From positions 23,507,598 to 23,571,597 of the forward strand of contig NC_060235.2 of assembly GCF_021155775.2 (NCBI RefSeq): 64,000 nt of DNA. The letters run 5' to 3'. The position numbers were made by a program, and so were the translations under genes. Of this stretch, positions 59,791 through 64,000 are shown one piece after another. This DNA comes from Neodiprion pinetum (Eukaryota; Arthropoda; Insecta; Hymenoptera; Diprionidae). Within the stretch, counting starts at the first letter, position 1; each line of letters opens with the position of its first letter. The notes beneath the pieces were generated by a model. It did not search any database and was not told where the DNA came from. It saw nothing but the letters and a program-made list of their open reading frames with translations.

Positions 59791-62700
59791 TATGCAAGTT
59801 TCTACCGTGCATTATATCACTCGGCAAGACTTACACGTGAATCCAAACGACTTTTCATTATATGCGCATACGCCTTGTATTTATTCACGCATAGCAAAGT
59901 TACAGCCACCTGTTTACATGTCCGAAAATAATTATTACGCGTCACTCGATGTATGCGGGAGCAAGTGAATGAGATGAAGTAACGTCACACGATACAGGTA
60001 AGCGTGGCCTGTAATGAGTCAAAGTGTATTTTTCTTCCAGGCTATCGACAATTATATGTATAAACACAATGCGCGTGCTGGTTGATTTATATTTATTCAG
60101 AATTTCGACATTCTTGAATGATAAAACTTCTTCTTCTCGATACGGCGAGAATTATTTCAGAAATGTTTCAAAAGTACATCAGATTACAACATGCGATATT
60201 ATCCGAAGATATTGCTGAAAAAACGCTGCTGAGCAATTTCTGAAATATTAATTACCATCCGCTACAAATATTATAATCTGAACAAATATTTCAATAATTA
60301 GCAGTTTTTCGATGATTATGACATGGGTGAAACATGGAGAACGATTAAATATTTTCAACTGAAAACTGATACTGCAATTGAAATGTTTTTAAAATAAATT
60401 TGTGGCCTCAGAAATGCTATTATTACCTAAAAAAAAAAATGTCAACAAACTCGGCAATAGTGAGGATTAAGTTCGGTTGATTCGGCATAGAATACACGAT
60501 ATGTACGAAAGGTCTTACCAATACCGAAATGATATTGTCCAGCTGTAATATTACTATACTGCAATATCGTCAAACAAGGAGCACGCTTTGATGGTTTATT
60601 GAGATCTTTCCCATGGCAATGTTGGGAAATAACAAGAAAGGTATACAAAGCTGAGCTATATTCAGAGTCTCAAATCCAAAAACTTAGCCTAGTTTGATGT
60701 CTAGTGTAAAGAGGAGCACAGAATAAAGACAGAGAACTACGACATAGACAGGAGTAGAAATATAGAGATAGAAGGATGCAAAAATTGGAAGAGCGAAAGA
60801 CGGCAAAGACAATGTTAGAAAATAAAACAAATAGAATAAAGTAGAAACATAGAAACATGAGAAGCAGGAAGTAGAGAAATCTAAAATCTAAATGAAGAAT
60901 TGCCATCAGGAGTAAGTCTCTTTTATCCGGAAGAGATGCTGATGGAGTGCACGTTTAAGACGTCAAGCGTCAAGATAGACCTGAGTTCAGTCCGTGTGGT
61001 AGTCTGGTAGCAAGACAACGGAGTCCGAGATCTGCGAATGGAGCCAGGTTTCAGTCATCGCTTTTGGCGATAACAATTTAAGTAAACCGAACAGACAAAC
61101 TACAGCGCATAACAAACGTTTCAATTCGCTTAAAGTATCGCATGTCATTTTCAGCAAGATTGCGTTTCAACATTACTTTATAGCTCGTGAAAAAAACTTA
61201 CTCAACAGTACCATCCGATACTAAAAATCTATTCTTACGATATTGCAGTATTACATAACTCGGAATGAAAATACGAGGTTATCTGTAATTGAGATATTAT
61301 ACTATATAAAATATCACCGCAACATATTCCCGGCAACGAAATCACGTGACGCAACCAGTCAGGGAACAAACGATCGGCCCGAAAATTAACCGTCGCGTCG
61401 TAAGATTTTATTGAATAATTCATAAATCTCGTAATCGGAATTCAACGTTTTGCGCAAAACTATGTACGCGATTACACGCGTTACCCGCAATACGTGCGTT
61501 CGTGTAATCGTTCACGAGAAACTTTTTGGTACCGTTGGCGTCCCGCCAGGTGGCAGAACCGACATTCGAACCGGGCGTCAAACGGCTCGGCAGTGTTTGG
61601 TTGGCGGTAGACTTGAACCGTTTAGTTTATTCATGCTTGGCCTTCGTGGCGGGACGTTGTCGCGAGTGCAAACCGTAGTGAAGGAATCCTAGATGAAACC
61701 ACTTACGCTCGTCTGTCAAGTCAAGAGCTGTTGACAGCCCGTGCAACGAACACTGGCTGTTTTATTCACTTCGAGTGAGTCTCTTATTAAATATGAAATT
61801 TTGCATATTTGTGTCCATGCTTCGAATATACTGTATAGTGTGATTATTGTTCGTTAGGAGTTTGCCCCTCTTGATACTTTCCGCATTTTTAACTTGTTTC
61901 TATACATTTTCACTCTCCACTGTGAACAAAAATTTTCAGTTTCAAATTTTCGTTCATATATATCAATCGTGATTGTAATATGAAAATAATCTTGACCTCT
62001 TTCAGAACAAACGGAATATCGATCTTTTTTTCAGGTCGAAAACGTAGCGTGATCTTTTTTAGATCATTAGCAACTAAACTTATTCAATGACAATTTTTTG
62101 TTTTGTATTTTGTTTCTCAAATTCGTTTTTTCTTTCTTCCATCTCGATCAATTTCGGATTCCAATTGTAGGACCGATGTATGAATATCCTTAAAAATTCA
62201 GTAGCGTCGGAAGTTAATTACGCCAGTTATATGTACAATTACCAATAAGCCGGGTTTTGAATTTCTACAATCATGAGCGTGATTGAATAAAATCATTCAC
62301 AATTAGTAAAGCAAACCAGCGGCGTAATCAACGGGTTGAAATAAAAAACATTATCCCTTATACACGCCTCTCTGACCGGATGAGCCACATGAATTATTCT
62401 TGCTTACGTTCAAGTTTGTTGGTATCAGCGGTTTCGTAGTGCATTTTGATATCTTTCTACGATGCAGAAGATAAATAAAACTCGAGTTGTAACACGCTGC
62501 AACGGTTATGTAATGCTTGTCGTACCGTTGCAAGGGCATACAACTGTTATACTCAACTTTGATTAGAAATATATCACTTCACGGTCCCCTTGTCACGTAT
62601 TGAAGTATCCTCAGATTGTGGCACGAATTTTATAGTCAAATTGTTCTTTAAATTCCGTTACTTCAAATTTTTAAACGAGAATTTGTGACAAATATATAGA

Positions 62701-64000
62701 TCCGTTGAAAGAATTCAGAAACAATAATATTTAATCAGAACACGTTATCTACGGCACTATTTACGAAAGTAGGCAGCAGCTCGACTTGGTAATTAGACAC
62801 TTTTATCATAACTAACGAGGTCTCTGTGGCCTCGGTGAGATTGTTGAGGAAAAGAATTCTGGCACTGAACAGCGACCTCTGTTTATTGTCAAAAGGTTGT
62901 TGTACTTCGTAGCTAAAACTAGTACATGACGACATGTAGACATAGAATTGGATATAGTGAATTCCGTTCAAGGGACCAACATCTGACACAGTGTATTTTT
63001 TTTAGATTCTTTTCACGATATGATTTTTTTATTGTGACGATTTTCATTCTTACAGACGCGTTTTTAATTGATCATAGCTTCGAGAGTCCGGATTTATTGA
63101 ATTACAAAGTTCTGTGTCAATTCACATTTTCTTGTAACATCACCTTCTTCCAAGATCAACCCGATCTAAGTTGTATAAATGATTGTGAAAAAATTATTTC
63201 TCTGAAAGGATTGTTTTGATGATTGAAAAAAATCACGGATCATTGGTGATATCTGACAACGAACGGGTCCGAAAAAGTGACAGAATTAACGACGAATATC
63301 CGTTGTATGAACTTTTCTTTTTCAAAATACGATGAGAGTACATTTTTGGCTGTTTTGAATTGTTTCTTTTTACCGAAAAATTTTACAGCATCATTCGGCG
63401 CATTTTATTGCTAAATAATTGGTGAATTTACTAAATATGGCAAAAGAAATATTTTATCTAGTTCAAATACGTGTAGTTTGATGTGATAACACAAATTATT
63501 ATTTTGATCACCGTTTTGTTGAAACAAATGTCATTTATTTGAATTGAAGAATTATTTCTGTGCCGATGTTTAATCGCGATGTTTGGTAAAGTTGCTAAAT
63601 TTTCTCTCCTTGTGTAATGTGTGGGATATTTGAGAATTCGAAAAAAAGACTTGTAGAAAGGAAGCAGTTCATTTTCACGGCGTTTTGAAAAAAAAATGTT
63701 GTTAGTCTACTCAAAAATTACACGTGGCAATAAATCGTTTTTCTGTTATAATTAAGCATAATTCCGTTGATCTTAAACGCGTTCCTCGTTGATCGAATAT
63801 TTTTATACAAAAACTCCATTTCCATATGGACAAGTGGAGTCGATTAGGTATGGAATAGCCCATATATTATTACGAATATTTGTGACGGCTGATACCGCAG
63901 AGGTATAACCGAAACATAATAGATTCACTTGCCTCTTTTGTCGTTTGGCTGTGACGATTTGAGCGCTGAAGAATTTTACAATTGTCCAATATTGAAATTT
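59791..64000. other. Intergenic, no gene recognised with confidence
   Basis: Mostly AT-rich. A GC-richer block at 61,450-61,790 has an 80-codon open frame and a donor-like CTTCGAG|TGAGT after it, so it could be a promoter or first exon of a gene beyond the window. Nothing confirms this. The minus-strand frame at 62,735-62,989 is listed separately. Confidence 0.45.
62735..62989 (-). other. Candidate last exon of an unrecognised minus-strand gene
   Basis: An acceptor-like CTGTGTCAG is followed by an 83-codon frame with coding-like composition (GPLNGIHYIQFYVYM, RSLFSARILFLNNL, YQVELLPTF), a stop and an ATTAAA signal a few bases later. No upstream exon could be joined and I do not recognise the family. 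Hydrophobic-alternating stretches suggest a beta-rich protein. Confidence 0.25.

Noticed and set aside
61540..61600. tRNA B-box-like GGTTCGAAT on the minus strand
   Set aside because: The flanking bases do not form a T-arm stem and no A box lies at the proper distance.

Overview
The window is AT-rich, intron-bearing, transposon-filled animal DNA, almost certainly from an insect. Genes have short exons with GT..AG introns, ATG contexts and animal-type proteins, and there are no operons or ribosome binding sites. I suspect a hymenopteran, possibly a sawfly, but that is an impression and not shown by the sequence. Four protein genes can be built with confidence, all on the + strand. LAYOUT: 1-8.0 kb is non-coding with small inverted-repeat elements and an old relic of a foldback-type element (about 6.5-8.0 kb). 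8,664-14,253 is a six-exon tyrosyl-DNA phosphodiesterase 1 gene (720 aa; exon lengths sum exactly to an open frame). It has both HKD active-site motifs and an N-terminal PBZ (poly-ADP-ribose-binding) zinc finger. Its introns carry a tRNA-derived repeat and a 668-bp MITE. 14.3-19.9 kb looks like a long 5' region. 19,945-27,947, 47,681-50,385 and 53,198-55,296 are three tandem paralogues of the THEM6 family (N-terminal membrane segment plus hotdog thioesterase-like fold), sharing intron positions and phases. The first copy has one extra intron and is separated from the other two by about 20 kb of repeats. REPEAT ISLAND 31.4-45.3 kb: 335-bp repeat units are interrupted by a 1.94-kb DNA transposon (31,733-33,674) whose Mutator-like transposase has lost its catalytic core. 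Next comes an 8.2-kb near-perfect palindrome (33,750-41,979). Each arm contains a 10-copy array of a 115-bp unit, a 164-bp array (3 copies left, 2 right) and a GA-rich block that reaches a G-run at the centre. More 335-bp units, small MITEs and a decayed Helitron helicase follow. A truncated relative of the palindrome lies at 58.3-59.8 kb. HOW THE PARTS RELATE: TDP1 (nuclear DNA repair) and the THEM6-like proteins (membrane-linked acyl/hotdog proteins) have no evident functional link. The THEM6 copies form a local duplication cluster. The most unusual object is the palindrome, a foldback-like element whose tandem arrays match unit by unit between arms. It needs read-level confirmation because long inverted duplications can be assembly artefacts. 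Most of 59.8-64 kb and 1-6.5 kb contains nothing I can name.
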